Shown here: positions 18,580-32,912 of the stretch, piece by piece
Position numbering within the stretch: the stretch's first letter is position 1
Layout: each line of letters begins with the position of its first letter
Assembly: GCF_014218295.1 (NCBI RefSeq)
Contig: NZ_AP023287.1
Span: 2,356,001 to 2,420,000 of the forward strand
Length of the DNA stretch: 64,000 bases
From: Mycolicibacterium litorale
GTDB lineage: Bacteria; Actinomycetota; Actinomycetes; Mycobacteriales; Mycobacteriaceae
Direction of reading: 5' to 3'
Notes under the pieces: generated by a model
Told to the model about the DNA's origin: nothing
The model's input: the letters and a program-made list of their open reading frames with translations, nothing else
Database searches by the model: none
Made by a program: the position numbers and the translations under genes

Positions 18580-19526
18580 CTCGCCATCTGCTGAGCGCGG
18601 CCGACCTGACGCGCGACGAGGCGATCGCGCTCCTCGACGACGCCGACCGGTTCAGCCAGGCGCTGCTGGGCCGTGAGGTCAAGAAACTCCCGACGCTGCG
18701 CGGGCGCACCGTGATCACGATGTTCTACGAGAACTCGACGCGCACCCGGGTGTCGTTCGAGGTGGCGGGCAAGTGGATGAGCGCCGACGTGATCAACGTC
18801 AGCGCGTCGGGTTCGTCTGTGTCCAAAGGGGAGTCGCTGCGTGACACCGCACTGACCCTGCGCGCCGCCGGGGCCGACGCGCTGATCATCCGGCATCCGG
18901 CGTCCGGTGCGGCCCAGCAGCTCGCGCAGTGGACGACGGCCGAGGACGGCGGTCCCAGCGTGATCAATGCCGGGGACGGCGCCCACGAGCACCCGACGCA
19001 GGCGTTGCTCGACGCGTTGACCCTGCGCCAGCGGCTCAGCGCGATCGAGGGACGGCGGGTGGTGATCGTCGGCGACGTGCTGCACAGCCGCGTCGCCCGC
19101 TCCAACGTCCAACTGCTGCACACCCTCGGTGCGGAGGTGGTGCTGGTGGCGCCGCCGACGCTGCTCCCGGTGGGTGTGCACGAGTGGCCGGTGACCGTCT
19201 CGCACGAACTGGACGCCGAGCTGCCCGCCGCCGACGCGGTGCTGATGCTGCGGGTGCAGGCCGAGCGGATGAACGGCGGGTTCTTCCCGTCGGCGCGGGA
19301 GTACTCGGTGCGCTACGGCCTCTCGGAGAAGCGGCAGGCGCTGCTGTCCGGTTCGGCGGTGGTGCTGCACCCGGGCCCGATGGTGCGGGGCATGGAGATC
19401 GCGTCGTCGGTCGCGGACTCCTCACAATCCGCAGTGCTGCAACAGGTTTCCAACGGCGTACACGTCCGCATGGCCGTGCTCTTCCATCTGCTCGTCGGTG
19501 CCGAACAGGAGGCGATCAGCGCATGA
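18576..19526 (+). CDS. pyrB: Aspartate carbamoyltransferase catalytic chain
   Basis: Condenses carbamoyl phosphate with aspartate to N-carbamoyl-aspartate, the committed step of UMP synthesis. The 316-residue protein has the carbamoyl-phosphate motif STRTR at 54-58, the mobile loop [13 protein letters not shown] and HPTQ at 139-142. There is no pyrI, as usual in actinobacteria. The ATG at 18576 is set by the last repeat unit, whose AGAGGG (18565-18570) is its ribosome-binding site; translation therefore depends on ribosomes arriving through the mini-ORFs. Its stop overlaps pyrC. Confidence 0.97.
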   Translation: MTRHLLSAADLTRDEAIALLDDADRFSQALLGREVKKLPTLRGRTVITMFYENSTRTRVSFEVAGKWMSADVINVSASGSSVSKGESLRDTALTLRAAGADALIIRHPASGAAQQLAQWTTAEDGGPSVINAGDGAHEHPTQALLDALTLRQRLSAIEGRRVVIVGDVLHSRVARSNVQLLHTLGAEVVLVAPPTLLPVGVHEWPVTVSHELDAELPAADAVLMLRVQAERMNGGFFPSAREYSVRYGLSEKRQALLSGSAVVLHPGPMVRGMEIASSVADSSQSAVLQQVSNGVHVRMAVLFHLLVGAEQEAISA

Positions 19527-20851
19527 GCGTGGTCATCAAGGGGGTGCGCCCGTACGGGGAGGGCGATCCCGTCGACGTGCTCGTCGAGGACGGTCAGATC
19601 GCCGCCATCGCCGCGACGCTCGACATCCCCGCGGATGCCGACGTGGTGGAGGCCGCCGGCCAGATCCTGCTGCCCGGATTCGTCGACCTGCACACCCACC
19701 TTCGCGAGCCCGGCCGCGAATACGCCGAGGACATCGAAACCGGTTCGGCCGCAGCCGCTCTCGGCGGCTACACCGCGGTCTTCGCGATGGCCAACACCAC
19801 CCCGGTGGCCGACAGCCCGGTCGTCACCGATCACGTGTGGCACCGCGGGCAGCAGGTCGGCCTGGTCGATGTGCACCCGGTCGGCGCCGTCACCATGGGA
19901 CTCGAGGGCAAGCAGCTCACCGAGATGGGCATGATGGCCGCCGGTGCGGCTCAGGTGCGGATGTTCTCCGACGACGGTGTGTGCGTTGACGATCCGCTGG
20001 TCATGCGGCGCGCGCTCGAGTACGCCTCGGGTCTGGGTGTGCTGATCGCCCAGCATGCGGAGGAGCCCCGCCTCACCGTCGGCGCCGTCGCCCACGAGGG
20101 CCCGCACGCGGCGCGGCTCGGCCTGGCCGGCTGGCCGCGGGCCGCCGAGGAGTCGATCGTCATCCGCGACGCCCTCCTGGCCCGCGACGCCGGGGCCCGG
20201 GTGCACATCTGCCATGCCTCCACCGCGGGCACGGTCGAGCTGCTGAAGTGGGCCAAGGAGCACGGCATCGCGATCACGGCCGAGGTCACCCCGCACCACC
20301 TGCTGCTCGACGACAGCCGGCTGGCCGACTACGACGGCCGCAACCGGGTCAACCCCCCGCTGCGCGAAGCCGCCGACGCGGAAGCGCTGCGGCAGGCGCT
20401 GGCCGACGGGGTGATCGACTGCGTCGCGACGGATCACGCCCCGCACGCCGAGCACGAGAAGATGTGCGAGTTCGCCTCCGCCCGGCCGGGCATGCTCGGC
20501 CTGCAGACCGCGCTGTCGGTGGTGGTGCGGACGATGGTCGAGCCCGGCCTGCTGACCTGGCGCGACGTGGCCCGAGTGATGAGCGAGGCGCCCGCCCGCA
20601 TCGTCGGGCTGCCGGATCAGGGCCGGCCGATCGAGGTGGGGGAGCCGGCCAACCTGACCGTCGTCGACCCCGATGCCACCTGGACCGTGTCCGGTGCGGC
20701 GCTGGCGAGCCGCTCGGACAACACCCCCTACGAGTCGATGACCCTGCCGGCGTCGGTCACGCTGACGATGCTGCGCGGCACGGTGACGGCGCGCGACGGC
20801 AAGAGCGGTTCGGCGGGCATGAGCGGAGCGACCGGGGGATCGGCACTGTGA
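19523..20851 (+). CDS. pyrC: Dihydroorotase
   Basis: Zinc amidohydrolase that cyclises carbamoyl-aspartate to dihydroorotate. In this 442-residue class I enzyme the metal motif [10 protein letters not shown] has H57 and H59; further ligands are in [16 protein letters not shown] and CVATDHAPH. The ATG overlaps the pyrB stop by four bases, consistent with a PyrB-PyrC interaction. The last 15 residues are Gly/Ser/Ala-rich and look disordered. The gene is coupled to the following membrane-protein gene by a GTGA overlap. Confidence 0.96.
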   Translation: MSVVIKGVRPYGEGDPVDVLVEDGQIAAIAATLDIPADADVVEAAGQILLPGFVDLHTHLREPGREYAEDIETGSAAAALGGYTAVFAMANTTPVADSPVVTDHVWHRGQQVGLVDVHPVGAVTMGLEGKQLTEMGMMAAGAAQVRMFSDDGVCVDDPLVMRRALEYASGLGVLIAQHAEEPRLTVGAVAHEGPHAARLGLAGWPRAAEESIVIRDALLARDAGARVHICHASTAGTVELLKWAKEHGIAITAEVTPHHLLLDDSRLADYDGRNRVNPPLREAADAEALRQALADGVIDCVATDHAPHAEHEKMCEFASARPGMLGLQTALSVVVRTMVEPGLLTWRDVARVMSEAPARIVGLPDQGRPIEVGEPANLTVVDPDATWTVSGAALASRSDNTPYESMTLPASVTLTMLRGTVTARDGKSGSAGMSGATGGSAL

Positions 20852-21348
20852 ACACCGGTACGCTGGTCACGTCACTCATCATGGCGGCGCTGCTGGTCGT
20901 GGTGATCGGTCTGCTCATCCGGGCCATGATGCGCGGATGGCGCAGGCGCGCCGAGCGGCAGGTCGAGCTGATCGGCACGCTGCCGCCGCTGCCGGACACC
21001 GTCGGGCCACCCCTTATCCCCGGGATGAAGGGCGTCTACGTCGGCAGCACGCTGGCGCCGAACTGGCACGACCGCGTCGTGGTGGGTGATCTGGGTTACC
21101 GCACCAAGGCGGTACTGACCCGCTATCCGGAAGGGATCATGCTGCAGCGCAGCGGCGCAGGCCCCATCTGGATCCCCGAGGAATCGGTGACCGCCATCCG
21201 CACCGAACGCGGCATGGTCGGGAAGGCCCTCACCCACGAGGGAATCCTGGCCATCAGATGGCGGCTGCCGTCGGGCACCGAGATCGACACCGGATTCCGC
21301 GGTGACGACCGCACGAAGTACGACCGCTGGCTGGAGGAAGTAGCGTGA
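20848..21348 (+). CDS. Membrane-anchored PH-like domain protein (Rv1382-like)
   Basis: A 166-residue protein with one N-terminal transmembrane helix (about residues 6-27), a basic cytoplasmic stretch ([10 protein letters not shown]) and a soluble domain of beta strands ([30 protein letters not shown]) resembling bacterial PH-like domains. It has no known enzymatic motif. It is locked between pyrC and carA by GTGA overlaps on both sides, as its homologue is in M. tuberculosis, so it is coexpressed with UMP synthesis. Why a membrane protein sits there is not known. Confidence 0.8.
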   Translation: MNTGTLVTSLIMAALLVVVIGLLIRAMMRGWRRRAERQVELIGTLPPLPDTVGPPLIPGMKGVYVGSTLAPNWHDRVVVGDLGYRTKAVLTRYPEGIMLQRSGAGPIWIPEESVTAIRTERGMVGKALTHEGILAIRWRLPSGTEIDTGFRGDDRTKYDRWLEEVA

Positions 21349-22504
21349 CAAGCGAGAAGCGAAGCGGATCGCGCATCGATGGGGCCACCGTGGCCCTGCT
21401 CGTCCTGGAGGACGGACGGGTCTTCACCGGGGTGCCCTACGGCGCCGTCGGGCAGACGCTCGGTGAGGCGGTGTTCTCGACGGGGATGTCGGGATACCAG
21501 GAGACCCTCACCGATCCGAGTTACTACGGCCAGATCGTGGTCGCGACCGCACCGCAGATCGGCAATACCGGCTGGAACCACGAGGACGCCGAGAGCCGCG
21601 GCGACAAGATCTGGGTCGCCGGCTACGCGGTGCGGGACCCCTCGCCGCGGGCGTCGAACTGGCGCGCCACCGGCACGCTCGACGACGAGCTGGTCCGCCA
21701 GGGGATCGTCGGCATCGCGGGTATCGACACCCGCGCGGTGGTGCGGCACCTGCGCACCCGCGGCGCGATGAAGGCGGGCATCTTCAGCGGGGATGCGTTG
21801 GCCGGCGCCGACGAACTGCTCGAGCGGGTCCGCAGCCAGCCGGCCATGCTCGGTGCCAGCCTGGCCGAGCGGGTCAGCACCGACGCGGTGTACGTCGTCG
21901 AACCCGAGGGCGATCACCGGTTCACGGTCGCCGCGATCGACCTCGGCATCAAGACCAACACCCCGCGCAACTTCGCGCGGCGCGGTATCCGCAGCCACGT
22001 GCTGCCGGCCACCGCCTCCTTCGAGCAGATCGCCGAACTCCGCCCCGACGGCGTCTTCCTGTCGAACGGGCCGGGCGACCCGGCCGCCGCCGACCATGTG
22101 GTCGAGGTCACCCGCGAGGTGCTCGGCGCCGGGATCCCGCTGTTCGGCATCTGTTTCGGCAACCAGATCCTGGGCCGGGCGCTGGGCCGGGGCACCTACA
22201 AGATGGTGTTCGGCCACCGCGGCATCAACGTGCCCGTGATGGACCACTCGACGGGCCGTGTCGCGATCACCGCGCAGAACCACGGATTCGCCCTCGAGGG
22301 CGAGGCGGGGGAGCGATTCGACACCCCGTTCGGCCCGGCGGTCGTCAGCCACACCTGCGCCAACGACGGGGTCGTCGAAGGTGTGAAACTCGTTGACGGA
22401 CGGGCATTCTCGGTGCAGTACCATCCGGAGGCCGCAGCCGGACCGCACGACGCGAACTACCTGTTCGACCAGTTCGTCGACCAGATGGCAGGGGAGAAGA
22501 AGTA

Positions 22505-22505
<1 letters not shown>
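21345..22505 (+). CDS. carA: Carbamoyl-phosphate synthase small (glutaminase) subunit
   Basis: Class I glutamine amidotransferase subunit supplying ammonia to CarB. The N-terminal CarA domain (1 to about 170) is followed by the glutaminase domain with nucleophile C270 in GICFGNQ and the H360/E362 pair in YHPEAAAG. It is 386 residues long. GTG at 21345 overlaps the upstream stop, and the carB ATG overlaps its stop by one base (TAATG). Carbamoyl phosphate serves both pyrimidine and arginine synthesis, so PyrR repression of this operon affects both. Confidence 0.97.
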
Positions 22506-25843
<3,338 letters not shown>

Positions 25844-26659
25844 GTGCCGGGGTTCGGGCAGCGGCTGGCCGAGGCGGTGGCGAGCCGCGGGCCCCTGTGC
25901 CCGGGCATCGACCCGCATCCCGAGCTGCTGACGGCGTGGGGGCTGTCCGTCGACGCAGACGGGCTGAGCCGGTTCTGCGACGCCTGTGTGGAGGCGTTCG
26001 CGGGCTTCGCGATCGTCAAACCACAGGTCGCGTTCTTCGAGGCGTACGGCGCCGCGGGGTACGCGGTCCTCGAGCGCACGATCGCCGCGCTGCGCGCCGA
26101 CGGGGTGCTGGTGCTGGCCGACGCCAAACGCGGCGACATCGGCTCCACCATGGCCGCCTACGCGCAGGCGTGGGCGGGTGACTCACCGCTGGCCGCCGAC
26201 GCGGTGACCGCATCGCCCTACCTCGGCTTCGGGTCGTTGCAGCCGCTGCTCGACACGGCCGCCGCCCACGACCGCGGGGTGTTCGTCCTCGCCGCCACCT
26301 CCAATCCGGAGGGCGCGGGCGTGCAGCGGGCAGAGGTCGAGGGCCGCACCGTCGCGCAGTCGATCGTCGACGCGGCCGCTCAGGTGAACCGCGGCGCCGA
26401 GGGTCCGGGGTCGATCGGTGTGGTCGTCGGCGCCACGATCGCCGATCCGCCCGACGTGAGCGCGCTGGGTGGCCCGGTGCTGGTGCCTGGTGTGGGCGCC
26501 CAGGGCGGGCGCCCGGAGGCGCTCGCCGGGCTGGGTGGGGCCCAGCCCGGCCAGCTGCTGCCCACGGTGTCGCGTGAGGTGCTGCGGGCCGGGCCGGACG
26601 TCGCCGCGCTGCGGGGCGCCGCCGAACGACTGCGCGACGACGTGGCGTATCTGGCGTGA
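25844..26659 (+). CDS. pyrF: Orotidine-5'-phosphate decarboxylase
   Basis: Last step of UMP synthesis. The 271-residue TIM-barrel enzyme carries the catalytic array D93-x-K95-R-G-D98 in [10 protein letters not shown], plus [10 protein letters not shown] near the N-terminus and [12 protein letters not shown] near the C-terminal phosphate site, typical of the long actinobacterial type. GTG at 25844 follows the carB TAG with no gap. It is the last gene of the operon and is convergent with a small exported protein 13 bases away. pyrD and pyrE are not in this window. Confidence 0.96.
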   Translation: MPGFGQRLAEAVASRGPLCPGIDPHPELLTAWGLSVDADGLSRFCDACVEAFAGFAIVKPQVAFFEAYGAAGYAVLERTIAALRADGVLVLADAKRGDIGSTMAAYAQAWAGDSPLAADAVTASPYLGFGSLQPLLDTAAAHDRGVFVLAATSNPEGAGVQRAEVEGRTVAQSIVDAAAQVNRGAEGPGSIGVVVGATIADPPDVSALGGPVLVPGVGAQGGRPEALAGLGGAQPGQLLPTVSREVLRAGPDVAALRGAAERLRDDVAYLA

Positions 26660-26672
26660 CGGCGCGTACCTC

Positions 26673-26972
26673 CTAGAGCCGGATCCACTGGCCGAGGAAC
26701 CAGAAACCCCAGCCGTCGCCGTTGCCCGCTCGCATCGGGGTGACCTGGTGGCCCTGCCAGTTGAACGGCCGGTGATCCTGGCGTGCCTGATCGGGTCCGC
26801 GGCGCTGCCAGTCCCCGGGCGCCCGGTCGGTCGGCGCGCAGGCCGGCGTACCGGACCGGCCGCACGCCGGTCCGGGTTCGGCTGCCGCGGCGCCTGCGCC
26901 GACGCCCAGCAGGCCGGCCATGGCGATCCCGGCCGCCAGCGCCGACGTTCCCACGGCTTTCGTGACCTTCAT
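26673..26972 (-). CDS. Small secreted protein with signal peptide
   Basis: A 99-residue protein with a clear Sec signal peptide (about residues 1-31: basic start, the hydrophobic run GTSALAAGIAMAGLLGVG, and AxA-type cleavage near AAAAEP). The mature part has two cysteines (CGRSGTPAC) and is rich in Gln, Arg, Pro and Trp, ending WGFWFLGQWIRL, without a known domain. It occupies the place between pyrF and mihF where M. tuberculosis has PE15/PPE20. It probably acts in the cell envelope or medium; function unknown. Confidence 0.7.
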   Translation of the reverse strand: MKVTKAVGTSALAAGIAMAGLLGVGAGAAAAEPGPACGRSGTPACAPTDRAPGDWQRRGPDQARQDHRPFNWQGHQVTPMRAGNGDGWGFWFLGQWIRL

Positions 26973-27456
26973 CTCCGCACTCCGATCTGTCGTCGAATGC
27001 GAGGCGGGTCCGCCTCACCCGGGTGACGCTATGGACCGGAGGTGGGCCGGCCGTGTGGTGAGCATGTGCGGCCGCTGTGGAGTCCGGTCACGCCCCGGCC
27101 CGCGCCCTCCGACACGCCCGACACGCCGTGACCAGCGAAAATTTAAGTTCCGGACGGCTCGCGCCGAACCCTCGACCTGCACTCAAGACCCCGGTGCGCC
27201 GCCGCTCGGGTCGTCCGGCCCGCAAAACCGCTGTTGTGCAGGCAGATCGGCGTCGGCGGCCCGCTTCGCCCGTGCGCGACGCGCCGAGCCGCCTCACCGG
27301 CTGGCAGCACTACACGCTGGGCTTTTGATCGAGAAACGCGGGGGTGGGGTTAGCTTTCGTCAGGATGCGTGGGTACGGTCGTCGTCGCTGGCTGGTTCTA
27401 CCAGCCGAGACAGAAAAAAGATGGCCGAGAGATATCGCCAGAGACGGAGGAACCCC
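26973..27456. other. 484-base gene-free region upstream of mihF
   Basis: No convincing protein gene fits here; the open frames have atypical Arg/Pro/Ala composition. It must hold the promoter of the exported-protein gene on the minus strand and the mihF promoter on the plus strand. An unusually AT-rich patch, AAAATTTAAGTT (27138-27149), lies in the middle. A 7-bp hairpin GGCTGGT/ACCAGCC with a 3-base loop occupies 27390-27406 and is followed by CAGAAAAAAG. Confidence 0.6.
27351..27356 (+). promoter_or_regulatory. Candidate -10 element for mihF
   Basis: TAGCTT fits TANNNT, with TTGATC at 27325-27330 as a possible -35; the 20-base spacing is long. It would give a leader of about 94 bases containing the small hairpin at 27390-27406. 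Confidence 0.35.
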
Positions 27457-27774
27457 GTGGCCCTTCCCCAGTTGACCGACGAACAGCGCGCGGCAGCGTT
27501 GGAGAAGGCTGCCGCCGCACGTCGAGCCCGTGCCGAGCTCAAGGATCGGCTGAAGCGTGGCGGCACCAACCTCAAGCAGGTGCTCAAGGATGCCGAGACC
27601 GACGAGGTCTTGGGCAAGATGAAGGTCTCCGCGCTGCTGGAGGCGTTGCCGAAGGTGGGCAAGGTCAAGGCGCAGGAGATCATGACCGAACTCGAGATCG
27701 CCCCGACCCGCCGGCTGCGCGGTCTCGGCGACCGCCAGCGCAAGGCCCTGCTCGAGAAGTTCGACCAGTCCTAG
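27457..27774 (+). CDS. mihF: Mycobacterial integration host factor
   Basis: Nucleoid-associated DNA-binding protein, essential in mycobacteria, originally found as the host factor for L5 phage integration. The 105-residue product is nearly identical to the functional M. tuberculosis protein: [19 protein letters not shown], then the helix-two-turn-helix region [18 protein letters not shown] and [18 protein letters not shown] chose GTG 27457 because ACGGAGG (27444-27450) precedes it; longer in-frame versions start in non-coding-looking sequence. Ten bases separate it from gmk. Confidence 0.95.
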   Translation: MALPQLTDEQRAAALEKAAAARRARAELKDRLKRGGTNLKQVLKDAETDEVLGKMKVSALLEALPKVGKVKAQEIMTELEIAPTRRLRGLGDRQRKALLEKFDQS

Positions 27775-27784
27775 GGCGCACGCG

Positions 27785-28381
27785 TTGAACACCGGCCGAG
27801 GGGCCGGACGGGTCGTAGTCCTGTCCGGCCCCTCCGCCGTCGGGAAGTCGACCGTCGTGCGGTGCCTGCGCGAGCGGATTCCCGACCTGTACTTCAGCGT
27901 CTCCGCCACCACCAGGGCCCCGCGGCCCGGCGAGGTGGACGGAGTCGATTACTCCTTCGTCACCCCCGAGGCCTTCCAGCAGCTCATCGACGACGGCGCG
28001 CTACTGGAGTGGGCCGAGATCCACGGCGGTCTGCACCGCTCGGGCACTCCGGCGCGGCCGGTCCGGGACGCCACCGCGGCCGGGCGGCCGGTGCTCATCG
28101 AGGTGGACCTGGCCGGCGCCCGCGCGGTGAAGGCCGCGATGCCGGAAGCCCTTTCGGTGTTCCTCGCCCCACCCAGCTGGGACGTGCTGGAACGCCGGTT
28201 GGTCGGGCGGGGCACCGAAACGCCGGAGGTGATCAGCCGGCGGCTGGCCACGGCGCGCACCGAGTTGGCCGCCCAGAGCGACTTCGATGTGGTCGTCGTG
28301 AACAGCCAGTTGGAATCTGCCTGCTCAGAATTGGTATCCTTGCTGGTGGGCCACACGTCGGCCGGCACGAATCCGGCCTGA
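27785..28381 (+). CDS. gmk: Guanylate kinase
   Basis: Phosphorylates GMP to GDP with ATP. The 198-residue protein has the P-loop GPSAVGKST at 15-23, the GMP-binding [17 protein letters not shown] and the [13 protein letters not shown] segment. The start is a TTG at 27785 with only weak Shine-Dalgarno support; no later ATG or GTG leaves the P-loop strand intact, so I keep it. Coupling to mihF and rpoZ is the normal actinobacterial arrangement. Confidence 0.94.
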   Translation: MNTGRGAGRVVVLSGPSAVGKSTVVRCLRERIPDLYFSVSATTRAPRPGEVDGVDYSFVTPEAFQQLIDDGALLEWAEIHGGLHRSGTPARPVRDATAAGRPVLIEVDLAGARAVKAAMPEALSVFLAPPSWDVLERRLVGRGTETPEVISRRLATARTELAAQSDFDVVVVNSQLESACSELVSLLVGHTSAGTNPA

Positions 28382-28441
28382 TTCGCCCCCGAAGCCAAGG
28401 TGAACCTCTCACCTTCAGCACATCGCCAGGAGATTTCTTAC

Positions 28442-28765
28442 GTGAGTACCCCGCACGCCGACGCGCAGCTGGCCGCTGTGGACGACCTGACCATCGACGC
28501 GGCCGCCGCCGGCGCCTACGACACGCCGCTGGGCATCACCAATCCGCCCATCGACGAGTTGCTGGACCGTGCGTCGAGCAAGTACGCGCTGGTGATCTAC
28601 GCGGCCAAGCGCGCGCGGCAGATCAACGACTACTACAACCAGCTCGGTGACGGCATCCTCGAGTACGTCGGCCCGCTGGTCGAGCCCGGACTGCAGGAGA
28701 AGCCGCTGTCGATCGCGCTGCGCGAGATCCACGAGGACCTGCTCGAGCACACCGAGGGCGAGTAG
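28442..28765 (+). CDS. rpoZ: RNA polymerase omega subunit
   Basis: Small subunit that assists RNA polymerase assembly by clamping the beta-prime C-terminus. It is 107 residues long, with the conserved core [20 protein letters not shown] and [19 protein letters not shown] at 28442 follows AGGAG (28428-28432) at a nine-base spacing. The N-terminal 25 residues are the usual actinobacterial extension. It is co-transcribed with gmk and coaBC. Confidence 0.96.
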   Translation: MSTPHADAQLAAVDDLTIDAAAAGAYDTPLGITNPPIDELLDRASSKYALVIYAAKRARQINDYYNQLGDGILEYVGPLVEPGLQEKPLSIALREIHEDLLEHTEGE

Positions 28766-28777
28766 CTCAGGCCTTCC

Positions 28778-30031
28778 GTGGACCGTAAGCGGATCATCGT
28801 CGGCGTCGCCGGAGGCATCGCCGCGTACAAGGCGTGCACGCTGGTCCGCCAGCTCGCCGAGGCCGGCCACGACGTCCGGGTATTGCCCACCGAGTCGGCG
28901 TTGCGGTTCGTCGGCGCGGCCACGTTCGAGGCTCTTTCCGGCCACCCGGTCCACACCGGCGTCTGGGACGACGTCCACGAGGTGCCGCATGTGCGGATCG
29001 GTCAGGAGGCCGACCTGGTGGTCGTCGCCCCCGCGACCGCCGACCTGCTCGCCAGGGCGGTGGCGGGCCGGGCCGACGACCTGCTGACCGCAACCCTGCT
29101 GACCGCCCGGTGCCCGGTGATGTTCGCCCCGGCGATGCACACCGAGATGTGGTTTCACCCCGCGACCGTGGACAACGTCGCCACCCTGCGCCGGCGCGGT
29201 GCGGTGGTGCTGGAACCGGCCTCCGGGCGGCTCACCGGCGCCGACAGCGGCGCTGGCCGGCTCCCCGAGGCGGAGGAGATCTCCACCCTGGCCCAGCTGC
29301 TGCTGGTGCGCGGTGACGCCCTGCCCTACGACCTGGCCGGGGTGAAAGCGCTGGTGACCGCGGGCGGCACCCGCGAGCCGATCGATCCCGTGCGCTTCAT
29401 CGGCAACCGCAGCTCCGGCAAGCAGGGCTACGCCATGGCGCGGGTGATGGCCCAGCGTGGCGCGGACGTCACGCTGATCGCGGGCAACACCGCGGGCCTC
29501 GTCGACCCGGCCGGCGTCGAGGTCGTCCACATCGGATCGGCCGCCCAGCTGCGCGACGCGGTGTCCAAACACGCCCCCGAGGCCCATGTGCTGGTGATGG
29601 CGGCCGCGGTCGCCGACTTCCGCCCGGTGAACGCCGCGACCAGCAAGATCAAGAAGTCCAGCGATCCCAACGAGGACGCACCGACCATCGACCTCACCCG
29701 CACCGACGACATCCTCGCCGGGGCGGTGCGGGCGCGAAACGACGGTCAGTTGCCGAATATGCGGACCATCGTCGGATTCGCCGCCGAGACCGGCGACGCC
29801 AACGGCGACGTGCTGTTCCACGCCCGCGCCAAATTCCGGCGCAAAGGATGCGAGCTGCTCGTCGTCAACGCGGTCGGCGAGAACCGGGCGTTCGAGGTCG
29901 ACAACAACGACGGGTGGCTGCTGGCCGCCGACGGAACCGAGACCGCCCTCGAGCACGGTTCGAAAACTCTGATGGCCAGCCGTATCGTGGACGCGATCGT
30001 CGCCTTACTGCAGAACAACGGCAACGGGTGA
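28778..30031 (+). CDS. coaBC: Bifunctional phosphopantothenoylcysteine decarboxylase/synthase
   Basis: Catalyses two coenzyme A steps: CTP-dependent coupling of phosphopantothenate with cysteine (CoaB, about residues 190-417) and FMN-dependent decarboxylation (CoaC, residues 1 to about 185). CoaC landmarks are VGVAGGIAAYKAC, VVVAPATADLLA and the substrate-clamp segment APAMHTEMW, which has His where many bacteria have Asn, as in M. tuberculosis. CoaB landmarks are TAGGTREPIDPVRFIGNRSS and the SKIKKSS lysines. It is 417 residues long; GTG at 28778 comes 12 bases after rpoZ. Confidence 0.96.
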   Translation: MDRKRIIVGVAGGIAAYKACTLVRQLAEAGHDVRVLPTESALRFVGAATFEALSGHPVHTGVWDDVHEVPHVRIGQEADLVVVAPATADLLARAVAGRADDLLTATLLTARCPVMFAPAMHTEMWFHPATVDNVATLRRRGAVVLEPASGRLTGADSGAGRLPEAEEISTLAQLLLVRGDALPYDLAGVKALVTAGGTREPIDPVRFIGNRSSGKQGYAMARVMAQRGADVTLIAGNTAGLVDPAGVEVVHIGSAAQLRDAVSKHAPEAHVLVMAAAVADFRPVNAATSKIKKSSDPNEDAPTIDLTRTDDILAGAVRARNDGQLPNMRTIVGFAAETGDANGDVLFHARAKFRRKGCELLVVNAVGENRAFEVDNNDGWLLAADGTETALEHGSKTLMASRIVDAIVALLQNNGNG

Positions 30032-30104
30032 CCGGCGGGGGATTCGGCTGCATCAAAGGGTTGCGCACAGTCCGGGTACGCGCTTGGGTGCTAACGGGCA
30101 CCGA

Positions 30105-30110
30105 TACGAT
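30105..30110 (+). promoter_or_regulatory. Candidate -10 element of metK
   Basis: TACGAT preceded by TTGGGT (30084-30089, 15-base spacing) would start RNA near 30117 and give a leader of about 42 bases with the ribosome-binding site TGAGGA just before GTG 30159. No SAM riboswitch fold was recognised in the 127 bases before the gene. Confidence 0.4.
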
Positions 30111-30158
30111 TTGACGGGCTAACTGAACATGCGGAAGTTCAACAAGTGAGGATCACAC

Positions 30159-31367
<1,209 letters not shown>

Positions 31368-31380
31368 GTTCGCAGAAATT

Positions 31381-31423
31381 GCGCTGAGGGTCGTGATTCC
31401 ATCGGGATCACGACCCTCAGTGC
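31381..31423. terminator. Strong hairpin terminator between metK and the convergent monooxygenase
   Basis: A perfect 14-bp stem (31384-31397 with 31407-31420), extended to 17 bp by one G-T and two Watson-Crick pairs, closes a 9-base loop. It stands 13 bases after the metK stop and 17 bases before the stop of the minus-strand gene, so it can serve both strands. Confidence 0.9.
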
Positions 31424-31439
31424 ATTCTCGGCGAAGTCG

Positions 31440-32912
31440 CTAGGTCGAGTACTCGTAGTCGTCGAGGGGGAACCGCCGGCTGCGCCAGTACGCCTCGAGC
31501 GTGCTGGCCGGCCGCAGCGGGACATCCCCGTTGCGGTCGAAGTAGTAGCTGCGCGCATCGCGGCAACTGTCCTGCCAGAAGATCTGCCGGTGCCGCTTGC
31601 GCATCATCTCGGCGAAGTAGCGGTCGTTGGCCTCCCGGCTGACCTCCACCCGGTCGGCCGACCGGTGCCGCGCCTCGCGCAGGCACCGCACGATGTGGCG
31701 GGTCTGCGTCTCGATCAGCGCGAAGTACGACGACCCGACGTACCCGTACGGCCCGCTCACCGAGAACAGATTCGGGAACCCCGGCACACTGACCCCCTCG
31801 TAGGCCTGCAGCCGGTGGGTCTCCCAGAACTGCGCCAGTGACTGCCCGCCGGTGCCGTGGATCGCGAAGGTCTGGGCGTCGGTGTCGGCGACCTTGAAAC
31901 CCGTGGCGAGGATCAGCACGTCGACGTCGTGGTTCTCGCCGTCGGTGGTGGCCACCCCCGCTCCGGTGATCTTGTCGATCGGCTCGGTGATCAGCCGGAC
32001 GTTGTCGCGGTTGAACGTCGCAAGGTAGGTGTTGTGGAAGCCGGGCCGTTTGCAGCCCACCGCGTAGCGCGGTGTGAGCTTGTCGCGTGTCTCGGGGTCG
32101 TCGACCTGCTTGCGCAGATAGGACCGGCCGAGCGCGTCCATCCGCTTGGCCAGCGGGTTGATCGTGAAGTACTGCGCGGCCAGCGGAAACGTGAACTCGA
32201 CGTAGGCCTGGCTCAGCAGCCGCTGCACCGCCTTTCCACCCGGCATGCGCATCGCGGCCCGCAGCGGTGCGGGCAGCGGCACGTCGAACTTCGGGAAGCA
32301 CCAGATCGGTGTGCGCTGGAAGACGTCGAGCCGCTCGACCAGCGGGGTGATCTCGGGGATCACCTGGACGGCCGACGCGCCCGTGCCGATCACCGCGACC
32401 CGCTTGCCGCGCAGCTCCACCCCCGGGTCCCATCGGGCGGTGTGCATCGTGGCGCCGGCGAAGGAGTCCACACCGGCGATGTCGGGCATGTTGGGGACCG
32501 TCAGCACACCCGTCGCGTTGACCAGGAACCGTGAGGTGAGCTCCTCGCCGGAGTCCAGCCGCAGCCGCCAGACGTTGTCGCGGTCGTCGAAACCCGCGGC
32601 CAGCACCTCGGTGCCGAACCGGATCCGCTCGCGCAGACCGTATTTGTCGACGCAGTGCTCGGCGTACGCGCGCAACTCGTGGCCGGGTGCGTAGGTGCGC
32701 GACCAGTCCGGGCTCTGTTCGAACGAGAACTGGTAGGAGAACGACGGGATGTCGACGGCGATACCCGGATAGGTGTTCCAGTACCAGGTGCCGCCCGGGC
32801 CCTGGCCCGCCTCGACGATGCGGTAGTCGCCGAGACCGGCCCTGTCGAGGGCGATCGCCGCGCCGATTCCGGCGAATCCGGCGCCGACGACGAGGGTGTG
32901 GTGGTCGGGCAT
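31440..32912 (-). CDS. Baeyer-Villiger-type flavin monooxygenase
   Basis: A 490-residue class B flavoprotein monooxygenase. FAD motif GAGFAGIG is at 10-17, the Baeyer-Villiger fingerprint FAGATMHTARWD at 151-162 and the NADPH Rossmann motif VIGTGASAVQ at 174-183. Such enzymes insert oxygen next to ketones or oxidise heteroatoms; mycobacterial relatives include EthA-like activators of thioamide prodrugs. A GGAAGG ribosome-binding site precedes the ATG at 32912. In M. tuberculosis a monooxygenase (Rv1393c) also lies convergent to metK. The substrate is unknown. Confidence 0.92.
   Translation of the reverse strand: MPDHHTLVVGAGFAGIGAAIALDRAGLGDYRIVEAGQGPGGTWYWNTYPGIAVDIPSFSYQFSFEQSPDWSRTYAPGHELRAYAEHCVDKYGLRERIRFGTEVLAAGFDDRDNVWRLRLDSGEELTSRFLVNATGVLTVPNMPDIAGVDSFAGATMHTARWDPGVELRGKRVAVIGTGASAVQVIPEITPLVERLDVFQRTPIWCFPKFDVPLPAPLRAAMRMPGGKAVQRLLSQAYVEFTFPLAAQYFTINPLAKRMDALGRSYLRKQVDDPETRDKLTPRYAVGCKRPGFHNTYLATFNRDNVRLITEPIDKITGAGVATTDGENHDVDVLILATGFKVADTDAQTFAIHGTGGQSLAQFWETHRLQAYEGVSVPGFPNLFSVSGPYGYVGSSYFALIETQTRHIVRCLREARHRSADRVEVSREANDRYFAEMMRKRHRQIFWQDSCRDARSYYFDRNGDVPLRPASTLEAYWRSRRFPLDDYEYST

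Noticed and set aside
18470..18718. Minus-strand frame through the repeats encoding [15 protein letters not shown] units
   Set aside because: It is open because the 33-base unit keeps frame on both strands, but it has no start signals and is antisense to the pyr operon.
27077..27328. Possible 83-residue protein upstream of mihF
   Set aside because: No ribosome-binding site, composition typical of non-coding GC-rich DNA, and no recognisable domain.
26920..27774. N-terminally extended mIHF of about 280 residues
   Set aside because: The extension runs through non-coding-looking sequence, while GTG 27457 has a strong ribosome-binding site and matches the known functional protein.
30032..30158. 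SAM riboswitch ahead of metK
   Set aside because: The 127-base leader shows no recognisable SAM-I, SAM-II or SAM-IV core; a plain promoter with a short leader explains it.
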